Assembly: GCA_013368375.1 (NCBI GenBank)
Contig: JAACJP010000010.1
Location: 310,001-374,000, forward strand
Direction of reading: 5' to 3'
DNA from: Tricholomella constricta
Lineage: Eukaryota; Basidiomycota; Agaricomycetes; Agaricales; Lyophyllaceae
Length of the DNA stretch: 64,000 bases
The notes under the pieces were generated by a model. It was not told where the DNA came from and searched no databases. It saw only the letters and a list, made by a program, of their open reading frames with translations. Both the position numbers and the translations under genes were made by a program. Positions 23,455 to 35,827 of this stretch are shown here, piece by piece. Positions within the stretch are counted from its first letter, which is position 1; the number at the start of each line of letters is the position of its first letter.

Positions 23455-23878
23455 AAAGTGGAGCTGGAAGCACGAGGCTCAGCGTGCACGTTGCAGCATT
23501 TATATCCATGTTCCTTGCTGTACCCTTGTTCATAACTTCCATTATTTGACGAGTCATCTTTGTGACTTAGGAAAACTCTGCAGGTGCTGCGCAGGGTGGC
23601 CTGTAAGCTTAGATGCGGATTTAAATTTAGGGTCTACATTGTGCGTCGAGACATGACTTTGATTCGGCAATGACAATTCCGGAGCACGCGCTATTTTCCA
23701 CCGCTGGATTTGACACTTTGTTTAGGATATGAACTTCTGGCTTGCGCAGAGAAATTGAAGATAGAAGGTCGTTGACATCATCATAGCGCCACCGTTGCTG
23801 TGCCCACACCCTCTATTCACATGACGCCCTAGCTCCGAAGCACCGCTCATATGTTAGTTAGTCAAGTTCGCGTATACG
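23455..23878. other. Intergenic, 424 bp
   Basis: 3' flank of the pectate lyase gene. Nothing else was seen. Confidence 0.5.
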
Positions 23879-24325
23879 ATGTCATTGGGACACAGGATGC
23901 ACCGACATTTGGCCAATCTGGGCATGGCACCCGAAATTCTCTACAATGGGATCAACAGAGACAGCATTTCGTACAGCGAGCTGAAGTTGGCGCATGTTCA
24001 AGAAGCGACTTTTGTGGCCCGCTTCGGTTATGGGCCCCTACTGCAAGAGGTCATCGCCGCGGTTAAGGAGGGAAGCAATGCCGTTCATGCTCGCGAATAT
24101 CTTCGCAGATTTAACTTGATGGCGATTGCAGTCGACGCGGAGATGCAAAGGCGAGGGTGGGGTGAGCGGGAGAGGTTCGTCAATTTTGACTGGGTTGGGA
24201 AGGCTGGGGAGGCAAGATATCTAGATCTGCTACATCTCTCAGACAGTATTTGCGCAAGCGCTGGCACGGCAGAATACGCAGTGATAGAGGTCGGACACGA
24301 TATGAAGGTGCTCGAGGTTTCGTAG
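23879..24325 (+). CDS. Orphan protein of 148 aa, function unknown
   Basis: A single open frame begins MSLGHRMHRHLANLGMAPEIL and contains SYSELKLAHVQEATFVARFGYGP and YLRRFNLMAIAVDAEMQRRG. It has no signal peptide, no membrane helix and no motif that I recognise; composition is that of a soluble mixed helical protein. It may be the last exon of a longer gene, since no promoter feature precedes the ATG, or a lineage-specific protein. It lies between the pectate lyase and GCP2 genes on the same strand. Confidence 0.4.
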   Translation: MSLGHRMHRHLANLGMAPEILYNGINRDSISYSELKLAHVQEATFVARFGYGPLLQEVIAAVKEGSNAVHAREYLRRFNLMAIAVDAEMQRRGWGERERFVNFDWVGKAGEARYLDLLHLSDSICASAGTAEYAVIEVGHDMKVLEVS

Positions 24326-24575
24326 GATAGTCTGGATGATACCTTGTGCGGCTCAGGATAGATCTTTAAAAATGTCTTCAGATTGGAGCTGTATAGTACT
24401 TCCGAAACGCGAGATGAGGGTCAATCCCGACGCGTCAATATGGTCACGTGAACCGCGTCGAGCAATCAGCAGACCTCGAACAATTCATCAAGTTGCGAAT
24501 CCCCTGAACAAGTTACACGGACCGTATCACAGAGCTGAAGTCGGATTCATTTTACACTTGGTTACAGCTATCATC

Positions 24576-27500
24576 ATGGATCCTTACACACCTAGGACTC
24601 GGCAAGGAAATCGGAAGAAGAACTTTACTCTGTCCGCTCGAGAGTACACAAAGGCAGGCTCATATTATACGCATTGATTGATTCTCAATTCACATCTTTT
24701 GCCATTTAGATAACTGGAACGATCGCGTCTGTACGGCGAGGAAGGAATCTGCAGGATGATCTCGACGAAGGAATAGACGGAAGTGCGCGCTCTGCGCGTG
24801 AAAATCGGTCAAACAGTGAGTTCCCAGATATGAAGGCACGAATTGAAGGGAGTGTTGATGGATTCATAGACTACAATGAACCGTCATTCATCGCGGAAAC
24901 CTCATTTGTGCGAGCACCTCTGAATTCGCGAGTCAGTTCCATTAGCGTTGCACCGAAGGCAAAGGGAAAGGCGAGGCAGCAGGAGTCACTTGATCGCGTC
25001 CCGTTGGAGGTCCAGGAGGCGTTGGTACTTGAAGATCTTCTCTATGTGCTGATGGTACGTCACATCATGCTATATTGCCAATACCAGCTCTCCGAGCTAA
25101 GTTATCTTCTCAGGGCATCGAAGGAACATATGTTACCTACCACCCAGACTACTCTCAAGAGGATGACGACCCTCTGCAAGGAATCCATTTCATCGTAGCA
25201 CCCTCTTTAGGTCCGTTTCTCACCAACCGCTACGGTGGATTCGCTCAACCTAATAACAGACACATCTCTACGTGACCTCGTCGAACGCATTTTGCCTTTG
25301 GGCATGTACTACACCGCGATCTCATCCTTCGTTGAGCTTAGAAGCCATCTCGATTTTGGTTTAGTCAACCACGCCCTGTGCGCTGCCATTCGGGAGATGC
25401 TCAAGGTCCGTCGCCGATTCGCCAGCCGCTTTGGTCGACTACTAATAATGTGAGGCAGGACTACCAAACACTCCTATCCCAGCTCGAACACGCTTTCAAC
25501 ACGTCTCCAGAATTCTCTCTTCAGAAACTGTGGTTCTACGTTCATCCTACCATCCATACACTCTCCTTGATATACCAACTGGTTCTGGAACTCGGCGCTG
25601 CTGACGACCCATCCCACGATCTCTCGTCCGACGACTCACCATCCATGTCCGATGCGGAAGAGGAAGCCCGAAACGAGGCTTTGGGCCTTGGAGGAGCCAA
25701 ACTCAAGGCCGTCCTTTCGGAAATGAACAAAAACGACTTGGGCGTTACTGGCGGGAGCGGCATTGCTGTCATGGGCGGGGAGGTGATTACGATCATTTAT
25801 GAACGGATGCAGAATATGTCGGGGGACCCTACAGCCAACACTCTCTATGGCACCCTTCTGAGGGCGGCCGGGAAGCCCTACGTAGCGATGCTGAGAGTGT
25901 GGATCACCACTGGGAGACTTGTTGATCCATACGAGGAACTGCTTCTGAAGGAGAGCAAGTTCATCAATCGGGGTATCCTCGAAATGGATTATACCGATGA
26001 ATACTGGGAAAGACGCTATACAGTATGTTGTCATTTTTCCTGTATTTCCGCCTGCTAACTTACCTTCAGCTTCGCGATGGTTCCACACTGGCTTCACCTT
26101 CAAAGCGACTACAAGCGGGAGTACCACCGCCAAGAACAATAGGTGGTCGACTTCCTGGAGGCGCTTGTGTGCCACCCCTCCTAGAAGGCTGGAAACACAA
26201 GATTCTCCTCGCTGGCAAATATCTCAATGTCATTCGAGAGTGTGGCATTGAGATCACTCATGGTCAGAATCCTTACGACGGCAATGACCTTTCGATGGAT
26301 GATGAAAAGTGGGTCCATACATTCGTCCATCATGTTGCGCATCACCTCCTCAACAAACGCTTTACAACATTGTAGATTCTACAAGTTCCTCGAAGATGCA
26401 TACTCACATGCGAATCGGACATTACTTCAACTCCTGCTTAAGGACCAACAACTAATCCCTCGATTACGATCCCTCAAACGATACTTCTTCTTATCTCAAT
26501 CATCTTTCCTCACCCATCTCCTCGATCTTTCGGCTACAGAGCTGCGAAAAGCATCCAAGTCGGCGTCGATAGTCAAGTTGCAGAGTCTGCTAGACTTGGC
26601 ACTGAACACCGACGCCTCTGGTGAAGATGTCCTATTTAGAGAAGATGTGAAGGTGACCATGGCGGAGAGCGGTCTGTACGAGTTTCTGCTCAAAGTCGTC
26701 AGTGTGAGCGGTGTCATTGGCGGCGAGGAGGGTGAAAATGACGGCGGACATAACTACGAGGAGCAGAAAAAGGAGAAAGAGAAAGACGACAGGAAAGCCA
26801 TGCTAGGTATGTTTGTTCTATCAACCTCTGGTTAAAGAAAAAAATGATTCAATTTCTTCCTTCACAGCTATCGATGCGCTAGCTCTGGATTACACAGTCA
26901 AATTCCCTCTCTCCCTCGTTATTTCTCGCAAGACCATCCTGCGTTATCAACTCCTCTTTCGCTTTCTGCTTCACCTCAAACATGTCGAACAGTCCCTTTC
27001 GTCTATGTGGATAGAACAAAAAACGACTCCATGGCGGAAATCCATGCCCGACCATGAAGATTTCAACAGGTGGCGTCTGAGGGTGTGCCTACTCCGAGCC
27101 CGCATGTTGTCCTTTGTTCAACAAATCCTTGCGTTTACAACGTTCGAAGTGCTAGAGCCTAATTGGCGTGCGTTGGAGTTGAAATTGGACAAGGTGACAA
27201 CCGTCGACCAGCTTCTGAGAGATCATGTCGACTTTCTGGATACTTGCCTGAAGGAGTGCATGTTGACGAGCTCGAAGCTCCTCAAGGTAAGCGTTTTCTT
27301 ATTTTGTACATAATGTTTTTGAGGTGTTGTTGTTCAGTCACTAACAGTTGGTAGGCGTATTCGCGGCTCATTGTGACATGTTCGACGTTTGCGCTATACG
27401 CGGCATCCTTCACAAAATCGGTGAATCAAGCGATCGTCGCCGCTGAAACGTCGGGCGGCGACCTTGGAATGGCCAAACGATGGGATATCTTGGGAAAGTT

Positions 27501-27731
27501 TGAGACGAACTTCAATCATTGGTTAGCCTTTCGGATTTTGCTCATGCGCGGTACTGAACATGCACGTATCTAGGTTCCAGGTTAGATTGCCGATCCGTTG
27601 TCCCTGGTTTGGCTTGATTAATATGTTCCTTCCAGGTGCACTTGGATTGCGTGCAGTTCTATGCCTCAAGCGAAAACGTGTCACTCTTACCCTTGGTGGT
27701 GCGCCTCAACAGCGTTAAGGCTGCAACATAG
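24576..27731 (+). CDS. Gamma-tubulin complex component 2 (GCP2/Spc97)
   Basis: Eleven exons: 24576-24653, 24710-25054, 25114-25210, 25260-25405, 25459-26022, 26070-26308, 26376-26806, 26868-27286, 27355-27521, 27574-27580 and 27636-27731. They sum to 2589 nt (862 aa). The GRIP1 region starts with EALVLEDLLYVLMGIEGTYV. Further blocks are LVERILPLGMYYTAISSF, LYGTLLRAAGKPYVAMLRVWI and KFINRGILEMDYTDEYWERRYTLR. The C-terminal gamma-tubulin-binding part has DALALDYTVKFPLSLVIS, ILRYQLLFRFLLHLKHVE and MLSFVQQILAFTTFEVLEPNW. The protein pairs with GCP3 and binds gamma-tubulin to form the small complex that nucleates microtubules at spindle pole bodies. Intron 1 appears to have a GC donor, and exon 10 is only 7 nt. 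Confidence 0.93.
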
Positions 27732-28560
27732 CGCCTCGAGGTGAGTCGCGTGAGGGACCCTAAGGGATCTGCATGCTAACGATCTGCCAGTTACGTCTGC
27801 AGATCTCATGGTGTAGTCTGATCTATAACCTAGCGGTGCTTTGTCTGATGGAACCATGTATGACCTATGAGACGCTTATCCACTGCTTGAAGAACCCCAC
27901 ACGGATATTTCAGCACTGGAGACGCGCCGAGGACACTATGTTGCTTTTGCGATCGCATCGTGGTAGGCTACTTGGTAATTTACGATCTCCGAGATTGCTA
28001 AAAGGGTCCACCCTGAGTCGAAAATCAGATAATTATTTCAGGGCTCATTATTGGTCCGGTGCGGCGAAGCATTCAAAATGCGGATATTGCCGGAACTTGT
28101 CGCTCTCAATTTAACCTCGACGGGACCGTGTACATATCACAAGTTATCAATGGAAGCTCCTAGGGACATTCGAAAGCCCAGGCGCGACGACACTCGTACC
28201 CACAACGCGATGTCTGTTTGACATAGAACCTCACGCGTTTTTCGCTAGAGTCAGGGCCCAATGACGCCGCCCTTTCAAATTTTTGCGCTCCCTGATCGTT
28301 GGCGCTGCACGTTTACTGATGTCATGCCAATTGATATCAGAGCTAGTACAAAGAATGTCGGGAGTGACTGCAGCAGTCCGCGGTCATTGCCAATTGGCGC
28401 AAATGTCAATTAATCCCATCAATTCAACCCCCAGCCAGTGAGAACCACATGCGAGGCTTGCCTCATACCATTGAGTCGGACCGCCGCACCGCGCTACTTC
28501 GGACGGTATAAGAGCCTGCGTGCTCCCGAATGCCTTGACCTCGCCCCCCTGGCAATCAAC
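27732..28560. other. Intergenic, 829 bp
   Basis: No gene was recognised. The end holds the promoter of the GMC oxidoreductase gene. Confidence 0.5.
28507..28512 (+). promoter_or_regulatory. TATA-like box of the GMC oxidoreductase gene
   Basis: GGTATAAGAG lies about 50 bp upstream of the ATG at 28561. Confidence 0.45.
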
Positions 28561-31014
<2,454 letters not shown>

Positions 31015-31377
31015 TCGGTGTATCGATATGGGTGGATGGATGGATGGATGATACTGTATTATATTTTCTCGAGACGAATTAAAGGGATTCGCAGAGTGCC
31101 GCAAGGAAATCAGCCTCCAGGCTTGATGAATCCGTACCGGCCGGTATCAGTAGTAATGTTTCCTGATGCAAGTTGGAGAGCGAGGCCCGAGCCGAGGATT
31201 GTCTGGTTCCGCCGCATCAAGTCCGTCGAGACACGTGATAGACGGATTCTGCACTTGCATTCCATCTGACATCGTCTTCGGATTCGCTCTCAGAACCTCG
31301 CCTACTTAGCGTCTCCCAGTGACACACACCATCATCTTCCTCCGTCGTTTCACAAACTTACTACTTAGACGATCTGC
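31015..31377. other. Intergenic, 363 bp
   Basis: Contains a short (ATGG)n microsatellite near 31028-31048 and the promoter of the CUE-domain gene. Nothing else was seen. Confidence 0.5.
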
Positions 31378-32263
31378 ATGGGGGAAGTCGTCAATGTTCT
31401 CGTCGCATTCGCTGTCATAGTGTTCATCTTCAGATGGGCAACGTCAAGCAAGTCCATTCACCCTGCATATTCATACTCTAGGCGGTATTTACTAATTCGC
31501 TATGTGCAGGCAACGACACAACAGAGCAGCGATCAGCGGCAGATACGCTTGGTTTCAGACCAAAACCCGTAACACAAGTCATGGTGCGTAGCTTAATCGA
31601 TTCTCAAGTCCTTCTGTCATCACACATATGTTTTTCCAGATCGACACGATATCAAACATGTTTCCCGACATACCAGTGTGAGTTCTCCCCGACCCCTCAA
31701 AGCATCGTGGCCACCTGACCTGGCGTGTGCAGCGATAATGTCCGCTACGACCTCTTGCGCACGGGAAGTGTCGAATTGACATCAAATAAGATACTAGAAA
31801 GAGGGTTTCTGGATGCGGTATGCTTTCCCGATCCCCGGCATGCCTATCTTCTACTTACGTTGCTTCTCCCCCCCTAAATAGCCCCCTCCTGCTTATTATA
31901 CTCTCTTCCCCCGCGACACCAATGCGACAAGCACCGCTCGGCCTCCTGCAGCTAATGCAACGGCGCGTGCGGCCGCGAACAAGCACTCCGAATCTTTAAT
32001 TTCACGATACCATCTACAAGACCGCGTCATTAAAGCGGAGTCTATCCTAGAGGAGCAGATAGGAGGAAAGGCAGTCTGGGAGGATACTGCGGAAAAACGG
32101 GAAGCGAGCCTGAGGGAGAGGAAGGCACAGATGATTCTGGCTGCCCGACAGTGTGTTTTTTCCCCTTTGCCTCTGCCCCCATGCTGATGTGTGCTCATCA
32201 TCATCACGTAGACGACTGCTGGCCCAACAACAAAAAACTACATCAGCTTCCAACAAGGCGTGA
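31378..32263 (+). CDS. CUE-domain membrane protein (Cue1/Cue4-like)
   Basis: Exons 31378-31447, 31510-31583, 31640-31677, 31733-31817, 31882-32150 and 32212-32263 sum to 588 nt (195 aa). The N-terminus VVNVLVAFAVIVFIFRW is a membrane anchor. The CUE ubiquitin-binding domain follows at residues about 48-90: TQVMIDTISNMFPDIPVDNVRYDLLRTG, then NKILERGFL, including the MFP and the C-terminal Leu-Leu motifs. After it come an Ala-rich linker and a charged helix (EKREASLRERKAQMILAARQ). By analogy with yeast Cue1 it may recruit or activate a ubiquitin-conjugating enzyme at the ER membrane for ER-associated degradation. Intron 1 has a GC donor (GCAAGT). The gene converges on the trp-like gene at 32527. 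Confidence 0.82.
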
Positions 32264-32526
32264 TTTTAACTTTTTTTCTTCCTTACTACTTGGATTATGA
32301 TCTCTCTACGGCTTGGTTTTGATGTAATGCATTTTCTCTCTCTATATATATATAATTCTCTTCTCACTCCTCAATGGACCACGTCCTGAAACCCCCCAAT
32401 CCTCCTGTTGTCATCGCTAAATCAATTAGGAACTCCGCAACAAAAAGCCCGCTTCATCACAGATTGAAATCACTGGCGTGCACCCTTAACTGCCGCAAAA
32501 AAATCGTGGGCATCGCCCGCCAAGCC

Positions 32527-34044
32527 TTACTCAACGCTCATCTCGACGGCCCAGGGCCCTACAGCTTCAATGGCTTCGTGAACGTTTTGCTTCGTCAATC
32601 CGCCGCTCAGGATGATTGGTGCCGGCCATTTTGCAGCCTCTCCTGCTTGAATTACTGCCGCAGCTTTCTGAAAGTTCTCTGCGTTTCCTCCATCAACACC
32701 CAGGTCTACGAGCGCGAACGAGTGCAGCCCTGGTCGAGAGACTTCGGCTGTGTTGCCGATCCTGAACCTGCGTATCACAGGGACAGAGATATGCGGAATC
32801 CACCCGTCGGGCACGCTTTCGTCGACCTGCACCAGATCGAATTGTGCGACGGCTATCGTGCGGAGGATGTCTGGTAGTGTGGGGCTACGGAACGTTCCTA
32901 CAAGGAGCGGTCGGACGCCTGTGAGCTGCAAATTGCGCTTCTGTGCCGTGAGCCAAGGCGAAGGGCTGAGGGGAGGTGTTGTGGCTGGGCTCAGTGAGGG
33001 AGAGCGCTGGGCACGGATTTCTTTGGATAACGCTGCCGCTTCCTCGAGCGTAATGTTGCTTTCGCTGTTGGAGTCGAAGGTGAGTGAAATGAGATCAGCA
33101 CCCGCTTCTGCGAGTAATTTTGCCTGTTTCGCATCCTTCATACCAGAAACCATCACCCATGTCCTCTGCTTCTTTTCGGGCTCGGGTTCTGGCCACTGCA
33201 ACAGGTCGCGGATGAACGCACTCGTATCGGTCGCACGCATCAATGCCTCGCCGATGAGCACCGCACGCACGCCTTGCTCCTTGTACACCTGAACATCTTT
33301 CGGGCTAGAGATCCCACTCAGCGCACACAGAATGACGTCTCGCTCCTTCACCATGTCGACCAGCCGGCTGGTCGTGCCCATGTCGACCTGGAAGTCATGC
33401 AGGTTCCGATTGTTCACGCCGATCACCTTCGCGCCGAGTGCCAACGCCAGCTCCATCTCTCGTGCGTTGTTCACCTCCACGAGGGGCTCCATGCCGAGAC
33501 TCAGCGAGTACGCGTACAGGGCCGTGAGGCGCTCCGGGGGGAGCATGGCGACGATGAGGAGGACAGTATCCGCGCCGTGGAGGCGGGCTTCGGCGATCTG
33601 GTACTCGTCGAGGATGAACTCTTTGCGGAGGATGGCGGGGCGGTCGGGGAGGGCGTCGACGGCCTGGCGGGCGAGGCGCATGTCGAGGAGGGAACCTTTG
33701 AACCAGGTGGGCTCGGTGAGGACGGAGATAACGGAGGCGCCGGAGAGGGCGTAGGTGAGGGCTTGGGCGGCGGCGTTGGTGGACATGGCGATGGGGCCTT
33801 TGGAGGGGCTTGCGCGTTTTATTTCGGCCATGAGGGAGGGGGAGGGGCTCGCAGAGGTGCTGGAGGGGTTGCGCTTGAGACGAGAGACGAGGGGGATTAG
33901 TGGTGGTGCGAGGTGCATTGCGAGAAGGGCGGCGACGTCGTCTGGTGTGGTACCTGCGGTCGATTTGGCGGCTTCGACATCTTTGGCGCGCTGGGCGTAG
34001 ATTGTCTCGAGGATGGTCGGTTGTTTCTTGGTAGTGTCAGTCAT
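32527..34044 (-). CDS. Indole-3-glycerol-phosphate synthase/PRAI-like protein, copy A (C-terminus truncated)
   Basis: A single exon of 505 codons from MTDTTKKQPTILETIYAQR. The IGPS barrel (residues about 10-270) keeps EIKRASPSKG, ILRKEFILDEYQI, GADTVLLIVAML, VEVNNAREMELALALGAKVIGVNNRNL, LCALSGISSPKDV and AVLIGEALM, including the catalytic Lys and Glu residues. The PRAI-like domain starts about residue 285 as WVMVSGMKD, where active PRAI enzymes have K-[VI]-C-G; the general-base Cys is Ser here. The SKR loop is NSESN and the QLHG block is QVDES. The amidotransferase domain that begins basidiomycete TRP1 proteins is absent. A TAA replaces the AAA codon of copy B and removes the last 19 residues, which are still readable beyond the stop. 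IGPS activity is plausible; PRAI activity is doubtful. Confidence 0.88.
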   Translation of the reverse strand: MTDTTKKQPTILETIYAQRAKDVEAAKSTAGTTPDDVAALLAMHLAPPLIPLVSRLKRNPSSTSASPSPSLMAEIKRASPSKGPIAMSTNAAAQALTYALSGASVISVLTEPTWFKGSLLDMRLARQAVDALPDRPAILRKEFILDEYQIAEARLHGADTVLLIVAMLPPERLTALYAYSLSLGMEPLVEVNNAREMELALALGAKVIGVNNRNLHDFQVDMGTTSRLVDMVKERDVILCALSGISSPKDVQVYKEQGVRAVLIGEALMRATDTSAFIRDLLQWPEPEPEKKQRTWVMVSGMKDAKQAKLLAEAGADLISLTFDSNSESNITLEEAAALSKEIRAQRSPSLSPATTPPLSPSPWLTAQKRNLQLTGVRPLLVGTFRSPTLPDILRTIAVAQFDLVQVDESVPDGWIPHISVPVIRRFRIGNTAEVSRPGLHSFALVDLGVDGGNAENFQKAAAVIQAGEAAKWPAPIILSGGLTKQNVHEAIEAVGPWAVEMSVE

Positions 34045-35355
34045 TATTGGTCTGAAGGAAGTCGTAAAGTTCTTGCTTTGTATCAATAGCTGCTGATTCC
34101 CACCAGAAGATCACCAGCAGTTGACGTTCTCCATGGAACTGCTGTAATCCGTGGATGTTTCTCGTTGCTTGACCCTCCAAGGAGACGAGTCATCAAATCT
34201 TATCAGATCATAAAAAGATGCCGTTCCCTCCCGACACTATTTATGCAAAACGTCGCACGTATCCGTCACCATTGCCGTATGTCTGACCACCTCGGATAAC
34301 TTCGTAGCTCATCAACGGCGCTAGGGTGTTACTCCAAGTTCTTTGATCTGAAAGTGTGTTGGTTGTGGAGCTTAACAACCATCATATCGGGAAGTCTCTG
34401 CATGGCGAAAAGCATGCACAAGGCGTAGCCCACCCTAAACTCATACCACGGGAAGTCTCTGCTCTGCGAAAGGCATGCAGAAGGCGTAGCCCATAACAAA
34501 CTATACGGGAAGTCTCTGCATTGCTAAAAGCATGCAGAAGGCATAGCCCACACCGACAATAACAATAATATGACTGCATGTCTCAATAATCCTGCAAATC
34601 TTTGGAATTCTATATAGCGTGTGACCCAGTGCATGCCAGTCCATAATAGTATTGACGCTCTGACCCCTGGTGGACCTGCTGCCCCGAGCCTTCGAGCTCG
34701 CCAGTCTCCCGAGTTTTTGAGACATGCGCAGAGGCCACCTTAGTCATCGATCACGTGCTTCAAACCCGAAGTGGTCCAAAGTCGCGTCCACGCTGCCTCT
34801 GGGGGTAGCTTCTTATTATTACAGCTCGATAACTCAGGTTTCAACACAGGCATCTTCCGCGCACAGCACCCCCAGAGCCACATGTCTCTCACTGGATATT
34901 ATATTTGTTCAAAAGCATGGCGCGATTATAATGTATGTTAATATATTGACGCGGAAATGTACATGTGACACAAGCTCAAGCCGACCTTCATCGAAAGGAA
35001 GTTTGGGCTCTGTAATTGCATGTTCGACCTGTTCATTGCAATGGGACTAGCATACTTCAACTGCTAAGCTCACAATCCGAAGTCCTGTGATTTTTCCCCA
35101 ACACAACAACCAAAGTACGGACTCATATTGAAGTCCTCCTCATCCTAAATTAACATAAAATTGAATTATCCTGTTTGAACCTTGGCACAGACCCAAATAA
35201 ACATGGTTGGGGTTTTTTACACATGATATCTCAAGTTGTGCAGTTTCAGTTATTGTATCTAGTCTCCGTTTCTTTGAATGGCACATGGGGAAACTAATCC
35301 GTGAGATTCCGTATATCGCACCGGCAATGGTTTTCCTGTGTCCGTAGCATACATT
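34045..35355. other. Intergenic region of unit A, left of the copia element
   Basis: The part up to about 34276 is homologous to the region upstream of copy B (46504-46755). From about 34277 to the element there is no counterpart in unit B. This extra part holds a three-copy minisatellite (34388-34560). No gene was recognised. Confidence 0.55.
34388..34560 (+). repeat. Minisatellite, three copies of a 57-61 bp unit
   Basis: Units start at 34388, 34449 and 34506, each beginning CGGGAAGTCTCTGC and containing GCATGCA and AAGGC.TAGCCCA. The copies differ by a few substitutions. Confidence 0.85.
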
Positions 35356-35360
35356 AGATG

Positions 35361-35654
35361 TGTTGGACCTTGTCCCTGTTCTTTCTTTCATCGCTTACGT
35401 TTACGTCATCACGTGATCGTTAGATATACTTCCGCCTGGACGCGCTCCTCATCCTCAGTTGTTCTTACCTTCGCTCTACGGACACTGAGGATGTACGTAT
35501 CTCATACTCTCACATTCTCTTACCTACTCACACTAGTATCCTCTACCTTAGACCGTTTACCGCGTTCTAGGTATTTCCAATATAGTTGTTCTTACCTTCG
35601 CTCTACGGACACTGAGGATACCGTTTACCGCGTTCTAGACCATTCTGGCCATCA
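35361..35654 (+). repeat. 5' LTR of the copia element
   Basis: 294 bp, TG...CA ends, identical by eye to 41329-41622. A 36-bp segment occurs twice inside it (35457-35492 and 35584-35619), and a 19-bp segment occurs twice (35552-35570 and 35620-35638). Confidence 0.95.
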
Positions 35655-35667
35655 GGTTATGGGCCCC
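35655..35667 (+). other. Primer-binding site, half-tRNA type
   Basis: GGTTATGGGCCCC directly follows the 5' LTR. It is complementary to the anticodon-arm region of initiator tRNA-Met (CAT anticodon with flanks), the primer arrangement known for Drosophila copia, which uses a 5' tRNA-iMet half. Confidence 0.6.
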
Positions 35668-35827
35668 GCCTAATTTTGAATAGGATCAGGTTTACGGATA
35701 TCATTTCCAAAGTCGTCAACTTCTCAGGCAACTCAATCAAACGATCCAATCTGGTCGGACCGGGCTCATTGTTGGAATCTCTCTCCACTCTCCCCGAAAT
35801 CAACCCGCCGTTTCTACTTCCTCTCGT

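Noticed and set aside
33274..33900. Long plus-strand open frames inside trp-like copy A (and the matching 45152-46359 in copy B)
   Set aside because: They are antisense shadows of the GC-rich IGPS/PRAI frame; composition is Gly/Glu-rich without motifs, and they lie wholly within the real gene.
34388..34560. CRISPR-like spacing of three repeats
   Set aside because: Only three diverged copies without unique spacers, in a fungal genome; it is a minisatellite.
35380..35673. A 60-110 codon open frame repeated in both LTRs
   Set aside because: It is present only because the LTRs are identical; no protein features, and it overlaps the LTR promoter region.
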